From Gp13-AA77 sp035946735 (lineage in GTDB: Bacteria; Acidobacteriota; Terriglobia; UBA7540), in contig DASYYZ010000157.1 in the NCBI GenBank assembly GCA_035946735.1, forward strand, positions 1 to 64,000: a stretch of DNA of 64,000 nucleotides, in the 5' to 3' direction. Below are positions 34,636-42,646 of this stretch, piece by piece (the first letter of the stretch is position 1; every line of letters starts with the position of its first letter). Under the pieces are notes generated by a model. It saw only the letters and a program-made list of their open reading frames with translations. It had not been told where the DNA came from and did no database searches. The translations under genes and the position numbers were made by a program.

Positions 34636-35718
34636 TTAGTTGGGCGGACCGTTGCCGTTCCCGCCCGTGCGGGAGGGCGGCTGGGGGGAGGGCGGAACGG
34701 TATCCGGGCTCGGCATGGACTGGCAGGGTTGATTGGGGTCGCATCGGTGTAGGATCACGTCCGAGGGCGTGGTGGGTTGCCCGGTGGTCTGCCCGGGACG
34801 TTGCTCGCCCATCACCGTCTGGCGCTCCCGCGTGTCGGCCACCGCCGCCGCCTTCTTGCCAGCCCGATCGATACCGAAATCCCACACATCCAGGTTCAGC
34901 TTTCCCTGGATCATCTCGCCGAGCGCGTATTCGCCGGGCGCGAGCGGCTTGGCGGGTTGAAGCCTGACCACGCCCTTCGCCACTTCACTGCGCTCCAGAG
35001 GGATGGCGTCCCGCACCTCCGCCGCAGCGTCCCCGCCCTGTCCCGACTGCAACTTTTCGAGCACCCGCGAAGTCTTGGTGGCCTTCACCGGAATGAGCTC
35101 GGCCTTGGCGCCCCACAGGTCATTTGCTTGAATGTAGAAAACGGGCTGCGGACTGGTGATGCGCACCGCGGCCTGGGCTCCGTCGATCTCGACCAGAGCG
35201 CGCTTCTTCAAGAGGGGAGCGGGTATGGCCATATTCAGCAGGGCACGCTGCTTGTCGGTCACCACTTCGCCCTGCGACTGGATGAGCGGGATCACGCGCT
35301 GCCCGTCATAGGCATAAACGCCCTCGGTGGAGGGAAGGTAGCGCCCCGGCGCCACCGCGAAGCCGGTTGGAGCCGCCAGTGCCGGATCGAAGCGCTGCCT
35401 GTCGAGTACTTTGGCCTGCTCCAGGGCTTTCTCATTGCCCGTGCTCTCTTCCTGTTGGGCCCGTTTGGTGGCCTCAAAGTTCACCAACGATACCGGCATC
35501 TCTTCCCATTCATTGGTATCCAGATTGTAGAAGCGAACCCTCTCGCCCTCCACCTGGTAGCTCCTCACCAGCGTGTACGAGCCGTCTTTGAGGTAGAGCT
35601 TGACCTGCTGCGCGCGCGCCGGGGTAGCTGCTGCCATCAGTACGCTGGCCAATGCCCAAAGCAGCCGGAGCGAGCAACGCCATGCGAAACCGGCGAGTTT
35701 TGGAACGAGCCTGTTCAT
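34636..35718 (-). CDS. secreted protein of unknown function, 360 aa
   Basis: Start at ATG 35718. A signal peptide ending ATPARAQQ is followed by a small beta-rich unit, VKLYLKDGSYTLVRSYQVEG and VRFYNLDTNEWEEMPVSLV. This looks like the short 'TLKDGR..YVR.YEVVGDRVRYYS..R..WEEIP' motif seen in several acidobacterial secreted proteins. The middle has EGVYAYDGQRVIPL and repeated strand segments. The last 60 residues are Pro/Gly/Thr-rich and probably disordered. I do not recognise a family with a function. It is followed closely by msrA and preceded (overlapping leader) by the hydroxyacid dehydrogenase, all on the minus strand. Confidence 0.7.
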   Translation of the reverse strand: MNRLVPKLAGFAWRCSLRLLWALASVLMAAATPARAQQVKLYLKDGSYTLVRSYQVEGERVRFYNLDTNEWEEMPVSLVNFEATKRAQQEESTGNEKALEQAKVLDRQRFDPALAAPTGFAVAPGRYLPSTEGVYAYDGQRVIPLIQSQGEVVTDKQRALLNMAIPAPLLKKRALVEIDGAQAAVRITSPQPVFYIQANDLWGAKAELIPVKATKTSRVLEKLQSGQGGDAAAEVRDAIPLERSEVAKGVVRLQPAKPLAPGEYALGEMIQGKLNLDVWDFGIDRAGKKAAAVADTRERQTVMGEQRPGQTTGQPTTPSDVILHRCDPNQPCQSMPSPDTVPPSPQPPSRTGGNGNGPPN

Positions 35719-35734
35719 TGGGCGCTCTTGGGTT

Positions 35735-36757
35735 TTAGATGCGACTCCGAAGCAAGGAGTCAATCTCTGGCTCCTGACTTCCCTTCTCCGCGAGCGCCTC
35801 TGGATTCAGCAGTGTCCGAGGCCGCTTGCCGTCGAGAAGGTCGAGCAGATTGAGTGCGGCGGCTCGCGCCATGGCAGCGCGGGTCTCCGCAGTAGCGCTG
35901 CCCACATGTGGCGTGAGCACAACGTTGGCCATTCCGATGAGCGACGGATGAACGTGAGGCTCCTGCTCGAAGACGTCAAGCGCCGCGCCCGCAATCTGAT
36001 GCTGGGCGAGCGCTTCGGCGAGAGCCTGCTCATCCACCACGGGGCCGCGCGCGGTGTTGATGAGGAAAGCCGACGGCTTCATGCGCGCAAACTCCGATGC
36101 GCCGATCAGGTGCCGGGTTTCGGCCGTGAGCGGCACGTGCAGGCTAAGGAAATCAGACTCCGCCAACAGCGTCTCCCGGTCCACGAACCGCGCGTTGAGC
36201 TCGCGTTCCACCAGCTCGGGCGCGCGATGATCCGAATGGTACTGGATTTGCATCCCGAAGCCGCGAGCCCGTCGCGCCATAGCCCGCCCGATCTGGCCAA
36301 AGCCGTAAAGACCAATCGTCTTCTGATGAACATTGGCGCCCCATAACAGGTTCCAATGCCACTGGCGCCATTGGCCCCGGCGGACGTATTGGTCTCCCTC
36401 ACGTACCCGCCGCGCCACGGTGAGCAGCAGGGCGAACGCCAGATCGGCCGTAGTCTCTTCGACGACGCCAACGGTGTTGGTTGCCGGAATGCGCCTCGCC
36501 GTCAGGGCAGTGATGTCGAGATTATCGTAGCCCACGCCCACGTTCGAGACAGCCCGCAGTTTGGGCGTTTGCGCAATCACGTCCGCAGTGAGGCGCGCCC
36601 CTGCCACCAGCGCGCCTTCAGCGTCTCGCAGCCAGTGGGCCAGCTCGGGGGGCGCGAGCGGGCTGTCGTCCGGATTGAAGCTTACCTCGCAGCGGGCCGT
36701 CAGGATTTCGACGGCCTCGTCGCCGAGGGGGCGGGTCATGAAGACTTTGGGTTTCAT
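35735..36757 (-). CDS. D-2-hydroxyacid dehydrogenase (glyoxylate/hydroxypyruvate reductase-like)
   Basis: The 340-residue protein contains the NAD(P) fold motif TIGLYGFGQIGRAMARRA and the catalytic Arg, Glu and His in INTARGPVVDE, LDVFEQEP and LTPHVGSAT. The N-terminal substrate part has AVSNVGVGYDNLDI. This fits the GhrB/GyaR-type reductases acting on glyoxylate or hydroxypyruvate, although phosphoglycerate and phosphonate dehydrogenases are close relatives. It lacks the ACT domain of long SerA proteins. The start is ATG 36757. The secreted-protein gene begins 17 bases after its stop, so they may be co-transcribed. Confidence 0.9.
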   Translation of the reverse strand: MKPKVFMTRPLGDEAVEILTARCEVSFNPDDSPLAPPELAHWLRDAEGALVAGARLTADVIAQTPKLRAVSNVGVGYDNLDITALTARRIPATNTVGVVEETTADLAFALLLTVARRVREGDQYVRRGQWRQWHWNLLWGANVHQKTIGLYGFGQIGRAMARRARGFGMQIQYHSDHRAPELVERELNARFVDRETLLAESDFLSLHVPLTAETRHLIGASEFARMKPSAFLINTARGPVVDEQALAEALAQHQIAGAALDVFEQEPHVHPSLIGMANVVLTPHVGSATAETRAAMARAAALNLLDLLDGKRPRTLLNPEALAEKGSQEPEIDSLLRSRI

Positions 36758-36823
36758 TCGCGTTCAGCTTTGACCATCGTTAGTATAAGTTGGCCGGTCC
36801 GCGGTTGTCAGCCCCGCCTTGGG

Positions 36824-36899
36824 GTGCGGCCCCAGGTGCTTCAGGTTTAGCTTTCTCGATGCTTCGAAGGAAAGGACGCCGCTTGAGGTCTAGCCACTC
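36824..36899 (-). pseudogene. relic of a tyrosine integrase gene
   Basis: The + strand 18-mer GTGCGGCCCCAGGTGCTT is identical to 63031-63048 in the integrase gene, and further identical blocks follow in order (CTCGATG, CTTCGA, CCGCTTGAGGTC, AGCCACTC) with small gaps. Translated on the minus strand the relic begins EWLDLKR, as the intact integrase does. Weaker similarity may continue to about 36947. It lies in the spacer before the phosphoketolase gene. Confidence 0.65.
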
Positions 36900-37036
36900 C
36901 CAAGGCAAGAATGGGGATCGGCCTCCTCGCGGCCGTCAGCCACGTCGCGCTCTGCGTTATTCACGCGACCAAGAGCGCATGATAGCCAGAAGGGTTGCCG
37001 CATTTTCAGCCCTGGCTGGAAAAGGAGGATTGAACT

Positions 37037-39406
37037 ATGTCGGCCAGCACTCTCTCCCCGGAACTCCTCCGGAAGATGGATGCGTATTGGCGCGCCGCCA
37101 ACTATCTGTCGGTCGGTCAGATTTATCTCTACGACAACCCCTTGTTGAAGCGGCCACTGACGATTGCAGATGTGAAGCACATGTTGCTGGGACACTGGGG
37201 CACGACCCCTGGGCAGAACTTCATTTACGTGCACTTGAACCGGGTAATCAAGAAATACGACCTCGACATGATTTACGTTTCCGGTCCCGGGCACGGCGGC
37301 CCGGCCATAGTGGGCAACACTTATCTGGAGGGGACATACAGTGAGATCTATCCCGACATCAGCCAGGATGAAGCCGGGCTTCGGAGGCTCTTTATTCAGT
37401 TTTCGTTTCCCGGAGGAATCCCCAGTCACGTTTCGCCGGAGTGCCCAGGCTCGATCCACGAGGGCGGCGAGCTGGGCTATTCGCTCAGTCATTCGTTCGG
37501 GGCGGTGTTTGACAACCTCGATCTTGTTGTCGCCTGCGTCATCGGCGACGGCGAGGCCGAAACCGGGCCGCTGGCCACGGCGTGGCATTCCAATAAGTTT
37601 CTTAATCCCGCTACCGACGGCGCGGTGCTGCCGATCCTGCATCTCAACGGCTACAAGATTTCCAACCCGACCGTCCTGGCGCGTATCACCCGCGAAGAAT
37701 TGGAACAGCTGCTCCGCGGCTACGGGTGGACGCCCTACTTCGTCGAGGGTCACGAGCCGGAGCTGATGCATGAGGCCATGGCCGCGACGCTGGACACGGC
37801 GGTGGAGCAGATCAAGAACATTCAGGAGGGCGCCCGCATCCACGGTAACATCGCGCGCCCGCGCTGGCCGATGATCGTCCTCAATTCGCCCAAGGGCTGG
37901 ACGGGGCCGAAGGTGGTCGATGGTTTGGAGGTCGAAGGCTCCTTCCGCGCGCATCAGGTACCACTCTCCGATCCGGCCACACACCCTGAACACCTCAAGC
38001 TGTTGGAAGACTGGCTCAGGAGCTACCGGCCGGAGGAACTCTTCGACGAACAGGGCCGCCTGAAACCTGAACTGGCCGAACTCGCGCCCCAGGGCGAACG
38101 GCGCATGGGGGCGAATCCCCACGCCAATGGCGGGATCCTGCTCCGTGACCTGCGGATGCCCGATTTCCGCGACTACGCTGTAGATGTGCCTGTGCCGGGG
38201 GCGCCCGGCCCCGGCGACACTCGGGTGCTTGGGCGTTTCCTGCGCGATGTGACGAAGCTGAACAGCGAGCAGCGGAATTTCCGGGTCTTTGGCCCTGACG
38301 AGACGCTCTCCAACAGGCTAGAGGCTCTCTTTGAAGTGACCAAACGCCAATGGGAAGCCGCGATCTTGCCGAGCGACGAGTTTCTCGCCCCCACTGGGCG
38401 GGTGATGGAAGTGCTCAGCGAACATCAATGCGAGGGCTGGCTCGAGGGCTACCTGCTCACCGGGCGGCACGGGCTCTTCAATTGCTACGAGGCCTTCATC
38501 CACATCGTCGATTCAATGTTCAACCAGCACGCCAAGTGGCTGAAGGTTACCTCGCACCTGCCGTGGCGGCGGAAGATCGCCTCTCTAAATTACCTGTTGG
38601 CCTCGCATGTCTGGCGCCAGGATCACAACGGCTTCACACACCAGGATCCCGGTTTCATCGACCTCGTCGTAAACAAGAAGGCCGAGGTGGTGCGTGTTTA
38701 CCTTCCGCCGGATGCCAACTGCCTGCTCTCGGTGATGGACCACTGCCTGCGCAGCCGCCATTACGTCAACGTTGTGATTGCGGGCAAGCACCCGGCGCCG
38801 CAGTGGCTGACGATGGACGCCGCCGTCAAGCACTGCACCGAGGGCATCGGCATTTGGCAGTGGGCCAGCAACGACCAGGGCGCTTCACCTGACGTGGTCA
38901 TGGCCTGCTGTGGCGACGTGCCCACGCTCGAGACGCTCGCCGCCGTCTCCCTGATGCGCAAGCATCTGCCTGAACTGAAAATCCGCGTGGTCAACGTCGT
39001 CGACCTCATGAAGCTGCAGCCGCAAAGCGAGCACCCGCACGGGCTGAATGACATGGATTTCGACGATCTCTTCACCACGGACAAGCCGGTCATCTTCGCC
39101 TTCCACGCCTACCCGTGGCTGATCCACAGGCTCACCTACCGCCGCACCAACCACGGCAATATCCACGTCCGCGGCTACAAGGAAGAGGGCACCATTACTA
39201 CGCCTTTTGACATGACGGTGCTGAACGATCTGGACCGCTTCCACCTCGTGATGGACACGATCGACCGCCTGCCGCAGACCGGCGACAAAGGCATCTACCT
39301 GAAGCAGCAGCTCGAGGACAAGCTCATCGAGCACAAGCAATACATCGACAAGTACGGCCAGGACCTGCCGGAAATCCGCAACTGGAAGTGGAGCAACGCC
39401 CAATGA
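37037..39406 (+). CDS. xfp: xylulose-5-phosphate/fructose-6-phosphate phosphoketolase
   Basis: A full-length 789-residue phosphoketolase, starting at ATG 37037 after AAAGGAGG. It is thiamine-diphosphate dependent and splits xylulose 5-phosphate (or fructose 6-phosphate) with phosphate to acetyl phosphate plus a triose or tetrose phosphate. Signatures: YVSGPGHGGPAIVGNTYLEG, the cofactor motif VIGDGEAETGPLATAWHSNK, LNGYKISNPTVLAR, QDHNGFTHQDPGFIDLV and HAYPWLIHRLTYRRTNHGNI. It ends RNWKWSN as is usual. It is a plausible outlet for pentoses released by the arabinofuranosidase-like enzymes. No acetate kinase gene is adjacent. Confidence 0.97.
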   Translation: MSASTLSPELLRKMDAYWRAANYLSVGQIYLYDNPLLKRPLTIADVKHMLLGHWGTTPGQNFIYVHLNRVIKKYDLDMIYVSGPGHGGPAIVGNTYLEGTYSEIYPDISQDEAGLRRLFIQFSFPGGIPSHVSPECPGSIHEGGELGYSLSHSFGAVFDNLDLVVACVIGDGEAETGPLATAWHSNKFLNPATDGAVLPILHLNGYKISNPTVLARITREELEQLLRGYGWTPYFVEGHEPELMHEAMAATLDTAVEQIKNIQEGARIHGNIARPRWPMIVLNSPKGWTGPKVVDGLEVEGSFRAHQVPLSDPATHPEHLKLLEDWLRSYRPEELFDEQGRLKPELAELAPQGERRMGANPHANGGILLRDLRMPDFRDYAVDVPVPGAPGPGDTRVLGRFLRDVTKLNSEQRNFRVFGPDETLSNRLEALFEVTKRQWEAAILPSDEFLAPTGRVMEVLSEHQCEGWLEGYLLTGRHGLFNCYEAFIHIVDSMFNQHAKWLKVTSHLPWRRKIASLNYLLASHVWRQDHNGFTHQDPGFIDLVVNKKAEVVRVYLPPDANCLLSVMDHCLRSRHYVNVVIAGKHPAPQWLTMDAAVKHCTEGIGIWQWASNDQGASPDVVMACCGDVPTLETLAAVSLMRKHLPELKIRVVNVVDLMKLQPQSEHPHGLNDMDFDDLFTTDKPVIFAFHAYPWLIHRLTYRRTNHGNIHVRGYKEEGTITTPFDMTVLNDLDRFHLVMDTIDRLPQTGDKGIYLKQQLEDKLIEHKQYIDKYGQDLPEIRNWKWSNAQ

Positions 39407-39546
39407 TGGCGCTACAGCCCCACTAGTCTAGTCTAGACACCACGAGGATGTCGGTCGCGGGTGACCGGGGCCGAAGCCGTTGGAGATTTCGATCAAGATC
39501 AGGCGGGGGAAAGCCACGTTTTCTCCGACTAATCCTATAGGAAGAA

Positions 39547-40155
39547 TTGGGTACAGGACCACACCCCGCTCTTCACCATGAAGCCGCCGCTCCGCGCGAG
39601 ACACGACCGAGGTCAGAGGACTTAGAGCTTGTTTCGGCCCTGCTGGCGCGCGATCGGAAGGCGGCGGCGGAGTTCGTCTCGCGGTATACCGATCGCGTCT
39701 ATGACTACATCTGTGCGCGCCTGCTGCCACGGAAGGATCTGGCGGAGGATCTGGTGCAGGAGGTGTTCCTGCTGGCATGGGAGCACTTGAGCGAGTTCCG
39801 TGGTAGGGGCTCGCTCGAAGCTTGGCTGCTCGGCATCGCGCGGCACAAAGTGGGGGACCATTACCGGGAGCGGCTCCACAAGCTCATCTCGCTCGATGAG
39901 GAATCCGAAAAGGCGCCCGAAAGTGCGGTACTGCCGGAATGGGACGAGAACCTGGACCAGGAACGCCTTCGCGAACGGACCATGCGTGCCATGGCCAAGC
40001 TCCCCGAGCACTACCGGCTGGCGCTCCTGTGGCGCTATTGGGAGAAAAGTTCCGCGCAGGAAATGGCCGCGCGAACCGGCAAGTCCGAAAAGGCCGTGGA
40101 GAGACTGCTGGCCCGGGCACGCAATCAATTTCGCAGAGAGTGGCAAAATGCCTGA
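39547..40155 (+). CDS. ECF-type RNA polymerase sigma factor
   Basis: A TTG at 39547 preceded by AGGAAG is the only sensible start in this frame and gives 202 residues. Region 2 is RYTDRVYDYICARLLPRKDL and AEDLVQEVFLLAWEHL. Region 4 is MAKLPEHYRLALLWRYWEK with SAQEMAARTGKSEKAVERLL as its helix-turn-helix. It directs transcription in response to an unknown signal. The gene overlaps the following small Cys-containing protein by 8 bases, the place where an anti-sigma factor is often found. No membrane-spanning anti-sigma gene is present. Confidence 0.88.
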   Translation: MGTGPHPALHHEAAAPRETRPRSEDLELVSALLARDRKAAAEFVSRYTDRVYDYICARLLPRKDLAEDLVQEVFLLAWEHLSEFRGRGSLEAWLLGIARHKVGDHYRERLHKLISLDEESEKAPESAVLPEWDENLDQERLRERTMRAMAKLPEHYRLALLWRYWEKSSAQEMAARTGKSEKAVERLLARARNQFRREWQNA

Positions 40156-40495
40156 CCGACCTCGCGACGAGGAAATCTTCGAGAAGCTGGCGAAGGCCGC
40201 CGAAAACGCGCCGCGGCGACGAACGCGTGCGCCGGCGCGGCTAAGGTCCAGAATCTACTCCGCGCTGATCGAGCGCGCCGCTTCCGAAGGCGAGTTGCGA
40301 AGCTTGCCCGAGACCAAGTCAGCGGGCCGGGGACTCTGCGTTTTCGAAGAATTGATGCGGGTGGCGCCACTCGGGGAGAAACTCAAGAAAGTCAACATTT
40401 GCCGGGTCTGTCATGCCCGGGTGCTGGCTGAGGCCCTGGAGAATCCGCCGATTTATTGGGGAAATTGTCCGTATGCGGAGTTCAAGAAACCGTGA
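40148..40495 (+). CDS. small Cys-containing protein coupled to the sigma factor, 115 aa
   Basis: ATG 40148 lies inside the end of the sigma gene. The protein is soluble and basic in its first half (AAENAPRRRTRAPARLRSRI). It has a C-terminal part with ICRVCHARVLAEAL and IYWGNCPYAEF, giving a CxxC-H cluster plus a later Cys that could bind zinc or sense redox state. I see no family name, but the overlap argues for a regulator of the sigma factor, possibly a redox-type anti-sigma factor. The conserved context LCVFEELMRVAPLGEKLKK sits between the halves. Confidence 0.65.
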   Translation: MPDRPRDEEIFEKLAKAAENAPRRRTRAPARLRSRIYSALIERAASEGELRSLPETKSAGRGLCVFEELMRVAPLGEKLKKVNICRVCHARVLAEALENPPIYWGNCPYAEFKKP

Positions 40496-40570
40496 TTCTT
40501 CGGCCGGGATGAAAATGCGGCAAAGCGGCTGCGGAGCCGGCTCCCAGGTCGGCGGCGTTCCAGCGGCCTG

Positions 40571-41245
40571 TCAAAAGTGCCAGACCAGCCCGAACAGATT
40601 CTGAAAATTCTCCAGACCCCGCTGGCCCGGCGGGACGAGCTGCTGGCTGATGGGATTCGACGCGATCGCTTCGCTGAAGCTGTAACGGAAGGCCCATCCT
40701 CGCGCAATCTTCAGGTCGATGCCGACCGCGACCCGAAGCGCGATGTGGTTAGCCGAAAACTGCTGGGGCGGCAGCGGGAGCGAGCCCGTAGCTAGCTTCA
40801 CTAAATTCACCGAACTCGACAAGTGCTCAAGCCCGGTCCCGCAGGAAAGATAGGGGCGCACCCGGCTGTCGCGTGCTCGCATGTAACCCAGTAGATCGAC
40901 GATCACACTGCTTTGCTGTGACGAGCGCGCTTCCTCGTACTGGCTCGTTGCGGCGGAACCGAAAGCCGTCGAGACCAGCGTCAGATCGTTACGATTCCAG
41001 ATGTAGTTGCCCTGCACGCTCAGGTACCGGGAAAAATCCCAGCCGGCCAGGACGTTCAAGGCTGGGCCGTTCTCTGGCTTGTACAGCGAGAGCTGGCTCA
41101 TCGCGGGCGAGAGAACGGAGCGGCCGTCCGCGGAGAGCGTGGCAATGCCCCCTAAAGCGCCGGCATAGTAATCACCACCGAACGCCGGTTGCGAGCCTGC
41201 GAACACCATCCCCAATGCCAATGCCAGACCCAACTTTACTTTCAT
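40571..41245 (-). CDS. outer-membrane beta-barrel protein (OmpA-like porin fold)
   Basis: The 224-residue protein from ATG 41245 has a signal peptide (MKVKLGLALALGMVFAGSQP). Amphipathic strands follow: NVLAGWDFSRYLSVQGNYIW, SVIVDLLGYMRARDSRVRPY and HIALRVAVGIDLKIARGWAF, ending NLFGLVWHF with a terminal aromatic residue as in outer-membrane barrels. The size fits an eight-stranded barrel of the OmpA-like/Opa-like type, without a periplasmic peptidoglycan domain. Function is unknown. It converges on the sigma/regulator pair. Confidence 0.8.
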   Translation of the reverse strand: MKVKLGLALALGMVFAGSQPAFGGDYYAGALGGIATLSADGRSVLSPAMSQLSLYKPENGPALNVLAGWDFSRYLSVQGNYIWNRNDLTLVSTAFGSAATSQYEEARSSQQSSVIVDLLGYMRARDSRVRPYLSCGTGLEHLSSSVNLVKLATGSLPLPPQQFSANHIALRVAVGIDLKIARGWAFRYSFSEAIASNPISQQLVPPGQRGLENFQNLFGLVWHF

Positions 41246-41440
41246 TGAGTTTCGCCCCGCAACTTGCTTCATCGTCCACCATTCTAAGCGAGCCGGCAAT
41301 CGCAACCAATAAATAAGTGACGCGCTGATGGGGAAAGGGGGATTCTGCCGACTTGCGCGACTCTACCTGCGGGGGGCAGGGTCTGCCGGACTGTCTTCGC
41401 CCGCTGACCCGCAAAATCCTAATCTCTTTCAGGAGGTTTC

Positions 41441-42580
41441 ATGCTCTTCAGCAAGAATGTCACATCCCCACGGCGAGCTATTACTCTTGGTGCGTTCGTT
41501 TTCTGCGCGTTCGGACTGAGTACCCTGAGCGGCTTCGGCCAAGGCTTCACGGGCGCCGTCTACGCTATGACGAATCAGACATCAGGCAACTCCGTCGTTG
41601 CCTTCAACCGCGCCTCCGGTGGCGCCTTGAGCGTGGTTGGGATCTTCCCAACCGGTGGTTTGGGTTTTGGCAGCGGGAATGACCCTCTGGGGTCGCAAGG
41701 CTCTCTCGTCCTGAGCGATGATGGTCATTTTCTGCTCGCTGTAAATGCAGGAAGCAACAACATCTCTGTGCTGCAAGCCGGACCGCTGGGGCTCAAGTCG
41801 GTAGGCACATTTTCTTCCGGCGGCACCGAGCCGGTAAGCCTGGCGCTCTACAAAGACCTGGTTTACGTTCTCAACGCGGGTGGAACCCCGAATATTACCG
41901 GCTTTGAGCTCAATCCCAACGGGACGCTAAGGATGCTGGCTGGTTCCAGCCGGCCGCTTGCCGGAGGAACGGCGGCGGGACCTGCCCAAGTCGGGTTTAC
42001 GCCGGATGGATCGTTTCTGGTCGTAACCGAGAAGAACACGAACCTCATCGATACCTATCGCGTCCTGGATAGCGGCCTCACGGCTGGTCCCATCTCCAAT
42101 GTCTCAAGCGGCACTACACCGTTCGGATTCACCTTTGGACGCTCGGGGACCCTGATTGTGTCCGAGGCGGCCGGCGGGCCGGGTGGTACGAGCGCGTCGT
42201 CGTCATATCAGATCAGAGCGAGCGGTGAACTCTCGGTGATCAGTGCGTCGGTAGGAGATACGCAACTTGCAGCCTGCTGGGCCGTGACCACCAACGACGG
42301 CCGCTTCGTCTACCTGTCGAACACGGGCAGCGGTACCCTCTCCTCGTACGCGGTCGGAGCCGGAGGAATGCTCACCCTGCTCAACGCCGCCAGCGGGGTG
42401 ACAGGCAGCGGCACCGTCCCGCTCGATTCGGCAATCACTTCCAACAGCGAATTCCTCTACGTGCTTGACGATGGCACGGGCGCGGTGAGCGGCTTTCGCA
42501 TTGAATCGGACGGTAGCCTGACCGCGCTCGCGGGCGTCGCAGGCCTGCCGTCAGGCTCCCAGGGCATAGCTGCCCGATAG
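41441..42580 (+). CDS. secreted lactonase-like beta-propeller protein
   Basis: ATG 41441 follows CAGGAGG. The 379-residue product has a basic leader and hydrophobic segment (AITLGAFVFCAFGLSTLSGF). Propeller blades follow, such as GAVYAMTNQTSGNSVVAFNR, LLAVNAGSNNISVLQ, FVYLSNTGSGTLSSYAVGAG and LYVLDDGTGAVSGFRIESDG. The pattern is that of the 6-phosphogluconolactonase-like/YncE group of seven-bladed propellers. The extracytoplasmic location makes sugar-lactonase activity in central metabolism unlikely; function is open. Confidence 0.85.
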   Translation: MLFSKNVTSPRRAITLGAFVFCAFGLSTLSGFGQGFTGAVYAMTNQTSGNSVVAFNRASGGALSVVGIFPTGGLGFGSGNDPLGSQGSLVLSDDGHFLLAVNAGSNNISVLQAGPLGLKSVGTFSSGGTEPVSLALYKDLVYVLNAGGTPNITGFELNPNGTLRMLAGSSRPLAGGTAAGPAQVGFTPDGSFLVVTEKNTNLIDTYRVLDSGLTAGPISNVSSGTTPFGFTFGRSGTLIVSEAAGGPGGTSASSSYQIRASGELSVISASVGDTQLAACWAVTTNDGRFVYLSNTGSGTLSSYAVGAGGMLTLLNAASGVTGSGTVPLDSAITSNSEFLYVLDDGTGAVSGFRIESDGSLTALAGVAGLPSGSQGIAAR

Positions 42581-42646
42581 GAGTGCGTGCTCTAAATGTG
42601 AATGGATACTGGAGGGGTCAATGGGCGGGTGCTCGCCGCCGGTTTG

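Noticed and set aside
40533..40544. 12-bp palindrome GGAGCCGGCTCC between convergent genes
   Set aside because: Short, GC-rich and without a T-run; expected by chance in this base composition.
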